A DNA stretch of 64,000 bases. Origin: Thinopyrum elongatum. Taxonomy: Eukaryota > Streptophyta > Magnoliopsida > Poales > Poaceae. A program made the position numbers and the translations under genes. The notes under the pieces were generated by a model. It saw only the letters and a program-made list of their open reading frames with translations. It was not told where the DNA came from and did no database searches. Positions 29,746 through 40,085 of the stretch are shown here, piece after piece; the stretch's first letter is position 1; each line of letters opens with the position of its first letter. The DNA is taken from NCBI GenBank assembly GCA_011799875.1, contig CM022298.1, positions 291,094,366 through 291,158,365 of the forward strand. The letters are read 5' to 3'.

Positions 29746-30084
29746 CAGGCAAGCTCCATTGTTTATAGTGGAGCGGATTACTTTTTTCTTGATAACAATC
29801 ATTTTATATTCTGTACGTGCCATTGAGCAATATAACTTTATTTAAAAATAACGCACCAACACGTCAAGTTAAACTTTGTTTCATGCACGCGTGGTACACG
29901 ACCCTCCGTCAAGTAAAAAACCGCTACACGCTCTCAAATTAGCATGTGGGCTGCCTTTTCATACAGAAATGAGCTCCATCGTGTACCCGTGTGGGTGTGA
30001 CTACGAATGAGGCGTGAGTACGTGTGTCGTGCGTGCGCCTATTCTGTTTGTGTATGTACATCACCTACGTGTGTGTGTGTGAGA

Positions 30085-31400
30085 GAGATACAAACCTAGG
30101 AGAGATGGTGTGTTGGTTCGTGAGTGTTTTTTTGGGGGGTGCGTGAGAGATAGACATGGAATATGTGTCGATGATGTCTCAAACAAAAAATGTAACATAT
30201 GCAATGTGTGTGAAACATAGGCCTGGATATATCATATATAGAGAGGGCGATCCACGAGAAGAGAGTGGAGGGATCATCAGCGTGAGATATCGATAGAATC
30301 GAAGAGAGGGATGAAGTGTGTGGGTGCGCGATCGATAAAGAGTGCCATCGAATTTGTGTGTGCCCACGTCAAAGATATAGGGAGGCTGGCCTACTGGAAC
30401 ATGAGAGGGGAGAGGTGCAGTTTGTCTCTGTGGCATGGATACCTACCTACAGCATTCGACTATCGGTGTGGGGGGGGGGCAGAGACCTAACTATAGAGAG
30501 GTAGATTGACTGGTATATGTGTGGAGAGGAGAGAGACCTAGCTATGTATTGAGGGAGATCGATCGACATCCATGCATATGTGTAGGAGAGGAATAAGGTT
30601 GGGAGAGAGACAGAGCTAGAGTGTCGGAGGGTTGGTGGTGGAGTTGCTTCTCACAAATGGTGGGAGAGGTGTGCTAGACAAACGGAGGGTACGACTGCAA
30701 TATCAATAAGAGAGGGGATGCCTGCCTGTATGTGCACATGCGTGTGAGAGACGGATCGGGAGGCATGCACGGATGATGAGCGGGGATGATATGGCTGTGG
30801 GAAGAAGACATAACTACATAGGAAGATCAACAGTCGTGTGTCAGAGAAAGGGAGAGACATAACTTGTGAGGAACGTCGATCGACGCGTGGGGAAAAAGAG
30901 TTATATTCGACCTAGCTATATGTACGGAGATCGATCGGTATACATGCATGCATGTGTTAGAAGCAGATAAAGCCCGGAGAGATGGATAGAGAGAGAGAGA
31001 GGGATGCGGCTAGGAGGTGGTGCAAGAGGCCTACTATATTGAGGGGTAGGTGTGTGCGAGTATGAGATCGATGAGAAGAGGGGCGGGAGTGTGCACGTGC
31101 GTGGAACCGTATTAGACAGAGGGGGGCATGGACGGTGAGAAGAGTAGACGGAAAGCATGTGTTTGTGGTAGGTAGACCTGGCTCGAGAGGTATATCGATC
31201 GGTGTGTGCCAGAAAGAAGGAGCTGGGGGGCCTACACACACCATGGGTGAACGAACTAAAGAGGAATAACGAATGTGCACGATGGAGAGAATGCTGAGGG
31301 AGGGGTGAGAGGGAGGCGGGTGTGTGCATGCACGAGAGAAAGTTAGCGCTAGCTACAAAGAGAAGAGGATTGTGTGGGTGTAAAAGACGAACAGAGATCA
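30085..31400. repeat. Purine-rich degenerate minisatellite
   Basis: The plus strand is strongly G/A-rich, built of loose units with GAGAGAGA, CCTAGCTATGTA and GGAGATCGATCG phrases (compare 30530-30570 and 30905-30940). The open frames on the minus strand are compositional and not genes. Confidence 0.6.
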
Positions 31401-32569
31401 TAATTCATTATAAAAGTGGCTTCGGATATTTGAACAAGAGATCATAGTGTTTTAAACCGACGCATGCATGAATGCAATGGTGATACACATGGTGTGGTTA
31501 TGAACATGTTATACTACATATAATATATATAACATTTATTTGAATTTGTGATAATGTGTGGCTTTTGCAGCTCAGGGCTAAATACTTGTCATAATGTAGG
31601 GGGCGGGGCACTATACTTTGTGTGATAAACATAGTGTACATACGAAACATGGTTTAGATTATGAAGATCTAGTTAGTACTTCAAATGTACTATTATTTGG
31701 AATCAACATCAAGTGTATTCAAAATTTAGAATTCGAGTTCATATAGTACAGATAATTCATATCTAACTCTAATAATCATGTGGTGTGTTGTTAAGATAAT
31801 ATACAAATGATGGTTTAACTTGGCAACAATCATGATTGTAGATTCTTATTCAAATAGAGAAACGAATTCAAATTTAGTTTGAATTGCAGCGGTAGTATAT
31901 ACATTTGGAATGCACTAAAATGTTCGTATGAGTAGGTTACATGCATTATACAGCTAGAGAAAAAATTTAATTAGACATAACATGGATTCCTAGTTTCGAA
32001 TAGCATTTGTATAGTAAAACGGGACAAGACTCTCTCTTTGTGTGGAGCGAATAGTTTTTTTTGTTTTTTCGTTGAGGGAAGTGTGAATTGATTTGGTACG
32101 TACATTATTACACGTTAGGCTTGTCCCGAAATTTCAACCCGCGCCTTGTTATCCTAAAAATTCAGATATCGCTTTTGCTTCTTTGTGCTCCGAAAAGTCG
32201 CGCCTTCACAACCCGCGCCTTGCTATCCCAAATTACAACGCGCGCGAAAACTCCCTCCAGCTGCCGAATCCCGACACGCGAAATCCCCCTTCTAACCCTG
32301 AGCTGAAAGGGCCACTAGTTCAAGTCGGTGGGGGTACTTTTGTAGCGCACCCTACATTTTGGACAAGCGCGTCCCTGAGTCATGGTTCCCCCCTCCCATC
32401 ACCTCCTTTTCGGCATTCAAAAACCCAGGCCGGCATAACCTCTTTGCTCCAGCCGCGAAACCCCACCCCTCCTCCGTCTGCCACCCCACCGCTGCCCAGC
32501 CAGAGCCTCTTCCCCGACGACGTCACCCACCGCAACAGCTCAACGTCCCTCATCCACCGCCCCAGATGA
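31401..32569. other. AT-rich stretch then GC-rich promoter-like region
   Basis: 31401-32080 is AT-rich with no ORF. From about 32130 the composition changes to GC-rich with CCGAATCCCGACACGCGAAA phrases, possibly the upstream region of the CACTA gene. A repeated CCCGCGCCTTG(T/C)TATCC phrase lies at 32139 and 32212. Confidence 0.4.
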
Positions 32570-34323
32570 GGATCCATCGTCAATCTCGTCGTCCCGCCGG
32601 TTTAGCCGCCCCGTCCTCCACCTCCAAGGAGTTGCTCCGACGATCGACTCATCTGTCGCGGCTGCTCCATCCCCACAGCATCGCCTTAACCTGCTTCACC
32701 GGAACCGCAACATCCTCACCGACTCCTCGGACGAAGCCGAGGCCTACTCGGCGCCACCAAAGAGGTTGTACACTCATCGCATCGCACCTTCTCCTTAAGT
32801 CGACCTCCCGGTGCCGCCGGTGTTCGATCCCTCTCCCCCATGGTGCGGCTACCTCGACGCCGATGCCGCCGGCCGCATCTCCACAGCGGCTCTCCCCCAG
32901 TGCAAGGCTCCCTCGGCGGCGGTGTCCATACCAGCCGAAGCTGCTACTGCTGCTCCGGCTCTCGCTCGCTCGCGTTGCTGCTCTGCTCTTCCTCTCGCTC
33001 GTGCTGCTACTCTGCTCTTCCTCTCGCTCGCGCTGCTAATGCTGGTACACGGGCTGTTGTAGCTACATGAGTTGCTGCTCTGGCTCTAGTTTGCACTACT
33101 GCTCTGGCTGCTATCTGCTAGTGTGTTCCCTGTCGATCGCCTGCTGACTTAAATCACTGTCTCTCTACTACTAGTGCTCGAGCAGCCTAAACTACATGTG
33201 AAGTGCTTCTCTGCTACTAGTGCGTTCAGTTTCAACAGTAACATTCAGATTCCACAGTAAATTTCAGTTTCGACAGTTAAGTTCACAGTCAATAGTTTTT
33301 ACCTCATCTGTTGGAGTCAGGTGTTTTTTGGTGATGTAATTTTTACATCTACCACTTTTTGGTAATGTAGTTTACATCATCTATTGGAGATCCTATTATA
33401 ATCCCACTTGAGATTAATCATGTATGTCTTGTAGTGCTTCAACCTCGACGTCTTACAGCTCGCCGGAGCTGCTCCAACGACGGAACCATCCATCACAATA
33501 GAGAAGTACCCTGGACGCTATCTACAGACGCCTCAGATCTTCTTCCACACCTCCGACAGCCACCTCTGCCGCAACTTCTTCAGCGACCAACCCAATGATG
33601 ATGAGGTCAACATGGCTACGCCAAAGAGGTTGTACACTTGTCGCATCACTTATTACTCTACATTCATGTCGATCCATTAGGGCTATTTTGGTTCAACGGA
33701 AAAAGTGAAGGAAAAACATAGCAATAGGAAATTTTCCTATGGTACTCTACTATTCAATTATTCATGCATTTGGTTGAAAAGAATGGAGCAAAACATCCAC
33801 CTGGACCTACTTTTCAAAATCCTATGCATGAAAATAAGGCTAAGTGCATTAGTGGTAGAATAACATTCTAACTTTACACATTTTCATATGGTTTCACTTT
33901 AATTTGGCCTTGTTTCTTTGCATTGCTCTGCTCTTCCAATTCCTGTGAACCAAACACCCAAGTTGACAGAAATCCTGTGTTTACAAGTGCTCTGTTTCGC
34001 ACGTGCATTCCTATCCTATTCCGGTGTTTTCCTATCCCTGTGTTTTTAGAATCCTGCAAGCCAAAGGAGCCCTTACAGAATTACTTCAGTTATAGATAGA
34101 TGTCGAAGAAAACTTTATGTGGTTTGTCTTGCTCTAGCCGCAACGTCGTCCACCTCACCTGAGCTGCTCCATCGCTAGAAGCATCGACCATACCATACAT
34201 CACGACTCCTGACCATCTTTCGCTGCCTCAGATCTCCTTCCCTGCCGCCAGCACTCACCGCAACTGCATCATCATCATCAACTCAGCAGATGAACCTGAG
34301 GAGTACACGAGTCCGCAAGAGAG
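32570..34323 (+). pseudogene. Repeated exon-like units at the 5' part of the CACTA gene
   Basis: Three exon-like blocks end at 32766, 33629 and 34323, each just before a GT donor (GAGGTTGTACAC twice, GAGGTCTCAC). Each has the same plan: a Cys/His/Arg-Asn stretch, Ser/Asp/Glu residues, then a Pro-Lys/Gln-Glu end. They look like internally duplicated exons, now diverged. No continuous protein can be assigned. Confidence 0.4.
33680..34072. mobile_element. Tourist/Harbinger-type MITE
   Basis: GGGCTATTTTGGTTCAA at the left and TTGCAAGCCAAAGGAGCCC at the right form imperfect TIRs, with TTA target duplications at 33677-33679 and 34073-34075. 393 bp, no coding capacity. It lies in an intron-like part of the CACTA gene. 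Confidence 0.75.
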
Positions 34324-34839
34324 GTCTCACTCTTTTGTTTCTGCTTATGTTATGCATTGCTTAATATTACCTGCTACTTTATCGTCCTGTTCACCTCTTA
34401 GACTCCAAGTCAGGTCCAAATTAATGTTCAAACTTGAGTTTTAAAATGCTTGTGGGGCACATATCGAGGCAGCAATGAATAGTATCTCTGTCTATTATCT
34501 GGTTCACCTAGGGTATGTCTATGTTGTTCATCTTGGGTGGGAAATAAACAGTAAAGCAATCATTATCTGTCTTTTTATTAAATTAAAGCTATCATCAGCC
34601 TGCTATCATTATTTTTGGATCTATCTACTGGTTGTTACCATCACTCTAGATTTCTGTATGCTCTCCTTACATAATCTCACTATTTTTTTCGTATGCATGT
34701 CTGATATTGTACACATTTATGCTGAACATGTAGAGAAAAAGAGAAGAGTTTTGCGTGGCAATACAATGTCATGCAGACATCGCTCCATGGTGGGTGCAGT
34801 GGAAAACCCTCCCCCCTCCTGCAGATTGTAATCCAGAGG

Positions 34840-35410
34840 AAGATATCTGTTCAGAGGCAGAATCAGACGGAGCTGACCACTCCTATTAACCCCCCGAGGT
34901 GTTTGCTCTAACTTGGCATGATGATGTTGGTCATATCATGCATATGTTGCCTTGCAGTGCTTACTTTCGACATCATATATGTCATCTGCCTAGTTTAGAC
35001 ATGTTATGTAATGCCACCTGTTTAGTTTCTATATCATATATGTGAATTATGCAATGTCATCTTTTTAGCCAGCCATAATATATGTGAAATATGCAATGCC
35101 ATCCTGTTTAGCCAGGCATCATATATCTGAATTATATCTTGCCATTCCTTTTCTTTATTACATTTCCATTTGTCGACAATGTTTGTACATTCAACTACTC
35201 TTCCTGTGAATCAGCCATTTGAGTGGGTGATGGAAAAATCTGGAGTGAAAACAAGGTCTTCAAAGCAGACAGTGCTACATGTCGAAGCAGATCTCTTGCT
35301 GGGTCCAGATAGCTCCTCAGAGATGGATTCAGAGACAGATGACCAGTCCTATTACCCCACCAAGGTGTATGCTCTAACTTGGCAAGGTTATACTTCTCAT
35401 ATCATGCATA
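34840..35410 (+). repeat. Two exon-like direct repeats within the CACTA gene
   Basis: Blocks at about 34840-34950 and 35300-35410 share (C/T)CAGAG...GACCA(C/G)TCCTATTA and TTTGCTCTAACTTGGCA-type sequence, about 460 bp apart, each followed by the short tandem array. Confidence 0.6.
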
Positions 35411-35760
35411 TGGTGTCTTGCATTGCATAGTTTAGACATCATATACACAATATTCAATGCCATGTTCTTAGTTCAGATATCATATATGTGAATGCCATCT
35501 GCTTAGTATATAAATCACATATGTGAGTTATATCATGTGATCCTGATTACTTAGATAACATGTATGTGAATTATCTCATGCGGACCTATTTACTAAAGAC
35601 ATCATATAATTATCTCATGCCATCCTGTTTAGTTAGTCATCATATCTTTGAATTATGTCATGCTATGCTATTTAGTTTAGATAGACATCATATATGTGAA
35701 ATTATGTCATGCTATCCTTTTTAGTTAAACAATATATATGTGAACTATTTCATGCCCTCT
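34960..35760. repeat. Degenerate ~45-60 bp tandem repeats
   Basis: Repeated phrase CATATATGTGAATTAT(G/C)TCATGC with TTTAGTTTAGA spacers occurs about ten times in two arrays (34960-35150 and 35410-35760) in non-coding parts of the CACTA gene. Confidence 0.65.
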
Positions 35761-36129
35761 TTTTTTCACACTATCTATTGCATCTGTCTCTCATACAAGG
35801 TCTATACATTCGACTACTTTTATTGTTTATCAGCCATTTGAATTGGAGGGGGTGATGGCAGTACCTAGCGGAGTAAAAACACGGTCTTAAAATAAAACAG
35901 TGCTACCTCTTGGTGGAGATAGCACCCCAGTTGTACATGCACAAGAACCAGCCCTACCACACATAACCCAGACTCTTGCAGATTGTACCCTTACTCTGAT
36001 GGACAGAGAACCAGCTTCACCCAATCTAACCCCAACCTCAGCAGATAGTAACCCAGTTCCAGTTGACACAGCACCATCTCCACCATAGAGCTCCCAAACA
36101 AGAGCAGTTAGAAAGGCAGCTCCAGTGCC

Positions 36130-36645
36130 CAAAGCGCCAGGACTACCACGGTGAACCCCAACTCCACTAGTTAGTACACCTATTCCTGTGGACGAAGCAC
36201 AACCAGCCATTCGTAGTTTAGCAACTATCGCATTTGATGTTGTTAAATCCTATGTGCGTATCTTCCCATCATGGAAATATTATACTGAAGATGAAGGAAA
36301 AAGGCAGTTGCAGGTGTTCGTCCAGGAGTTATGTGTAAGTAATGTTATTCATGGCAATTACTTTGCTTTGTCCCATACATTCTACCTCCATGCTAGTTAT
36401 AATACAGCAAATGTTCTCATTTTTTTCTATAGAGAAGGACCAATTTGGAAACTCAGGATGAGGTAACCTGTGCTAATACCTCTGCTATCTTCAAGAATGC
36501 TTTGTGGCAGTATCGGAATTACCTGAAGAAAATGTACTTCACTGGCAAGGAAACTCATCAAATTCCCTTACTTTCTCCTGAGACACATTTACGGGACGAT
36601 GACTGGGAATGCCTTGTTCTGTACTAGTCTCGAACCAACAATGTG
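36130..36645 (+). pseudogene. CACTA-encoded plant transposase-type exons (PF03004-like)
   Basis: Exon A (to 36334) ends at donor GTAAGT and encodes VKSYVRIFPSWKYYTEDEG. Exon B (36433-36645) follows acceptor TTCTATAG and encodes FKNALWQYRNYLKKMYFTG then DDDWECLVLY, matching my memory of the Ptta/En/Spm plant transposase family signature. A TAG at 36625-36627 falls where that family usually has Trp, so the copy is broken. The next donor is GTAAGG at 36646. In En/Spm such proteins bind the subterminal repeats. Confidence 0.6.
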
Positions 36646-37186
36646 GTAAGGTCTATGAGATCATTTTTTATTTTGAAATACTATATGCCTGCGTCTTACT
36701 GTACTCTGTTCGTGTAGAACAAGTGCTTAAACCTGAAGAACAACTGTTGTCATTTAAGATTCTATTGCTATGGTGCATACTGCTTTGCTCTTGTATCACT
36801 GTATTTACTCCTACAAACTTATTTTAAAATTGAAGGATCCAATCGAAACTCCAATGTCACAACAGGTATATTTAAACATGTTTCTTTAACTGGTTTGCTC
36901 TTCTAAATTGCTTTGTTGATTTCAATTTCAATTGTCTATACAGTTGACTTCTCATATCATGCACATTACTAGCATCACAACAGAGCCAATAGTGTTGTTG
37001 TACATGTATACCCATGGTACCCATCTGAAATCTTGTTGTGTCGTGTAGTTTCCCACACTTGTATTCTTTCAATGCTGCTTTGTCTTGAACTGATATGATT
37101 TGAACCGGGTCTCTATTTAGATTTGGCAAGACAATGTAGTGACCATAGCACATAGATATATGTTTGTTTCATGCTTTTATTATGTA

Positions 37187-37282
37187 CTATTCCCTCCATC
37201 CCAAAATAAGTGTCTCAACTTAGTACTAACTTTAGTATAAACTTGTACTAAGGTTAAGACACTTATCTTGGGATGGAGGGAG
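37187..37282. mobile_element. Short Stowaway-type MITE
   Basis: TTCCCTCCATCCCAAAATAAGTG is mirrored by CACTTATCTTGGGATGGAGGGAG, with TA at 37185-37186 and 37283-37284. The 96-bp element is nearly all hairpin. Confidence 0.8.
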
Positions 37283-37417
37283 TACTTCGCAATAGAAGAC
37301 TTGGTAGTTTATTCCCTTCCACCTTACTACTGAACTGGTTCACCAAAATGAGTTTCATGTACTACATGCTAAACCTGTTATGTGTCTGCTTGTTTCTTCT
37401 TTTAAAATGCTGACAGA

Positions 37418-37855
37418 ATATTAGGGAAGAGTACCTTATTGAGCAATGGTAAAGGAAGTAATGCAGATAAGGTTCAGGATAGTGAGACATCCTTGTTGCT
37501 GTCCAACAAAGCTGATAAAATATCTAAGGAAAACTATCTTGAAGATAGTGAGACAACCCCATAGTCCTGTCTTGATGTAGTGTTCGAGTTACTGGCCACT
37601 ACCGCCGGCACAAGCTCTTCGAACTCACTGTCGGAATCAGTTCGGTTTCTTGAGTCTCAACTACAAGCTGAAAGACATCGATCAGCTGTGCTGCGACAAG
37701 AAGCCAAAGGATTGAGGAAGTCCCTGGAGAATTCAGATGCATACTTTCTGGTGCAACATCAAGCGTTGGAGGATTTTAGCGCCAAACAGGAGAAAGCTAA
37801 TAAGCTTGCTAAGCTTATTGCCAGCATGGTGGATACCCATGATAATGTTTCTTGA
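37418..37855 (+). pseudogene. C-terminal coiled-coil exon of the CACTA gene
   Basis: After an acceptor-like GCTGACAG the sequence has in-frame stops near 37560-37580, then an open stretch of about 90 codons with SVRFLESQLQAERHRSAVL and DAYFLVQHQALEDFSAKQE, a predicted coiled coil, ending at TGA 37853-37855. The translation start given by frame alone is GTG, so it is an exon, not a separate gene. Confidence 0.55.
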
Positions 37856-38119
37856 GCTCTTCTGAAGTTGTCTCAGTTATGGACTTGTTTTGCTGCCATG
37901 TTTATTTGCACTGGTGGCCAATTTAGATGCCCAGTGTATGTAATATGTTGCTTTGTTCCCTATATTTGCACTGGTGGCGAACTTTGATGCCCAGTGGATG
38001 TAATATGTGTAATAGCCATAATAGCCTAGCGGAAGTTGCTTGCTTATTTATTTCTTTTTGTCTTGTTCATTTGTTTGCTTGTAGTCGCTGCAGTTCTTTT
38101 TCCACGGTTTGCTAGTGGC

Positions 38120-38960
38120 CAAAATAACCTATTTCTAAAAACTAGGCCACAATAACCATGGGCAACATACATACCATTGTAACCATGGTCCTGCTACCTG
38201 CTGTAGTGACCATGGGCCTCCTACCGGCCGTAGGATCCATGGGCCTTCTATGGGCCGTAGAATCAGCGGGCCTTCTACGGGTCGTATGATCGATTAGCCA
38301 AACATGGGCCATACTATTCGTGGACCAATAGCAGACCACAATATGGGCCGCAAACAGGCTAGAGTGGGAATTGTCTGTTTATGGGCCGAGCATAACGGGC
38401 CGTTAATAGAGCGATATGTATAACGGGCTTAATTCTATCGATAGGCATAACGGGTCATTAATGGGTCGTATTTGATGATGCTATGAAAACGGCCCAATAG
38501 ATTAACGGGCCGACTGTAACCACAGGCTGAATTTGGCCCATGAGCAGAACAGGCCAGTAACGGACCGTAAGTAATCGAATCATGGAAATGAGCCCAAGAA
38601 TAAATGGGCCCTTAGAAGGCCGAAAGATAACATGGGCTGGAAATGGCCCAACGGAACAATGGGTCGTTAATGGGTATAAAGCGATACAGTGTTCATTATG
38701 GGCCAGTTTCACCATGGGCCGTTAGTGGGCCCAGAGTTACAAAGGGCCTCATATGGGCCGAAAGACGTCATGGGCCATACATGGGCCGAAAGTTACAACG
38801 GGCTGGAATCATATTGGATGGCCCAGATGATGCTACTGGGCCTAATTCGGATAGGCCATAATGGGTCATGAGTTAGCGGGCTGTAAATGGGCTATATGAG
38901 AACAAGCCGTTAACAAGCTTTCCGTGGGCCGGCCCGCTACCTTTTGACCAAGTTAAACAG
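38120..38960. repeat. Subterminal TGGGCC/GGCCCA repeats of the CACTA element
   Basis: About 30 copies of (A)TGGGCC(G) or its complement in direct and inverted order, often ATGGGCCGTTA or GGGCCGTAAG, over 840 bp. CACTA transposases bind arrays of short subterminal repeats, so this is the likely binding zone. Confidence 0.65.
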
Positions 38961-39187
38961 GCCGGCCACGTGTCGACGTATCATAGGCGCGTCTTATCCA
39001 GTCACTGGATGACATCTGTCCCAACGCGGAGCTGACACGTGGTTCCTTCGGCTAATTAGAATTTTACACGTGGAAAATCGCCATTGGTCATTGCTGTTAA
39101 TGGGTTATCGGATCCAAAATCGGATCCGATAGCTTAACGGCGACCCGTTACGGTAGATGCCATGTGTCAGTTACCCTTGACGAAAAC

Positions 39188-39223
39188 ACTTCCATGACGC
39201 AGGATTTATCGTCATGGAAGTGG
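39188..39223. repeat. 13-bp stem hairpin near the CACTA right end
   Basis: CACTTCCATGACG and CGTCATGGAAGTG are exact reverse complements separated by 10 nt. Related ACTTC(T/C) words recur to 39389. Confidence 0.75.
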
Positions 39224-39389
39224 TCACTTCTGTGATGATAATTTCAGTATTGTCATGGAACACTTCTACGATAGCACAGGTATGACTATCTTGATTCTGT
39301 CATAAAATCGTCATGGATGTACATGCATGATAGAAAACGTGACCTACTATGACAAACACGTATCATCACGGAAGTGTTTTTCTCTAGTG

Positions 39390-40062
39390 AAGGTTGATGT
39401 AGAATAGCTCTGTGGTCGAATCCCCCTCCGGCAGAGTACCGAAAAAGGTCCCCAGATGGGATCTCACAAAGACAGAAACTTGCAGCGGTGGAAATTTTTT
39501 TTTGGTGTGCCCTCTGGTCTACGGGGAATATTTGGGTATTTATAGAAGAAGAATTAGGGTTAGAGGTGCCTCAGGGGGGCCACAAGCTTGGGGGGCGCCC
39601 CCCCCTAGGGCGCGCCCTTCGAGCTTGTCGCCAATCCGTGGCCCCTCTGACCTCCTCCCGAAGGTTCCTAGGTGTCATGTGGTCCAAGAAAAATCGTCAA
39701 AAAGTTTTGTTCCGTTTGGTATTGATTTTTTGTAAAGACAAAAACAAGAAAAAAACTGCAACTGGCACTAGGCACTAGGTTAATAGCTTAGTCCCAAAAA
39801 ATGATATAAAATAGCATAATAATGCATATAAAACATCCAAGGTTGATAATATAATACTCCCTGTGTTCCTAAATATTTATCTTTTTAGAGATTTCAAATG
39901 GACTACCACATAAGGATGTATATAGACATACTTTAGAGTGTAGATTCACTCATTTTGCTCCGTATGTAGTCACGTGTTGAAATCTCTAGAAATAGAAATA
40001 TTTAGGAACGGAGGGACTAGCATGGAACAATCAAAAATTATAGATACGTTGGAGACGTATCA
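39390..40062 (-). repeat. 3' LTR of element 2, truncated on the left
   Basis: Ends in ACGTATCA next to the polypurine tract. It aligns with 45380-45674 except for a MITE at 39857-40017 and about 225 bp (39416-39640) missing from the other LTR. It contains the TATA-like TATTTATAG region (39537-39546). Everything left of 39390 is CACTA sequence. Confidence 0.8.
39857..40017. mobile_element. Stowaway MITE (Thalos-like) inside the element 2 LTR
   Basis: CTCCCTGTGTTCCTAAATAT is mirrored by ATATTTAGGAACGGAGGGAC, with TA at 39855-39856 and 40018-40019. 161 bp. The matching site in the other LTR (about 45632) is empty with a single TA. Confidence 0.9.
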
Positions 40063-40085
40063 AGCATCCCCAAGCTAAATTCCTG
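40063..40085 (-). promoter_or_regulatory. Polypurine tract of element 2
   Basis: On the minus strand AGCTTGGGGATGCT directly precedes the 3' LTR start TGATACG. The same tract precedes the 3' LTR of element 5. Confidence 0.7.

Larger units (their letters stand above)
32570..39389 (+). mobile_element. CACTA (En/Spm-like) transposon, right end present, left end not found
   Basis: The right end is CTCTAGTG at 39382-39389; its reverse complement begins CACTAGAGAAAAACACTTCC, a CACTA-type terminus. Inside are subterminal repeats (38120-38960) and a broken multi-exon gene whose middle exon resembles the plant transposase family PF03004. It abuts LTR sequence exactly where AAG would be a 3-bp target duplication. 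No matching left terminus was found, so the left boundary given is only where gene-like sequence starts. Confidence 0.6.

Noticed and set aside
30916..31401. 161-codon minus-strand ORF
   Set aside because: It lies in the purine-rich repeat and its Ser/His/Leu/Pro composition follows directly from that bias.
32313..32330. CACTAGTTCAAG as the left end of the CACTA element
   Set aside because: Only six bases match the right terminus, the preceding triplet GGC does not match AAG, and no subterminal repeats follow.
36188..36466. ORF 36188-36466 as a complete gene
   Set aside because: It reads through a good GTAAGT donor at 36335 into an intron. The protein signature continues only if 36433 is used as the next exon start.
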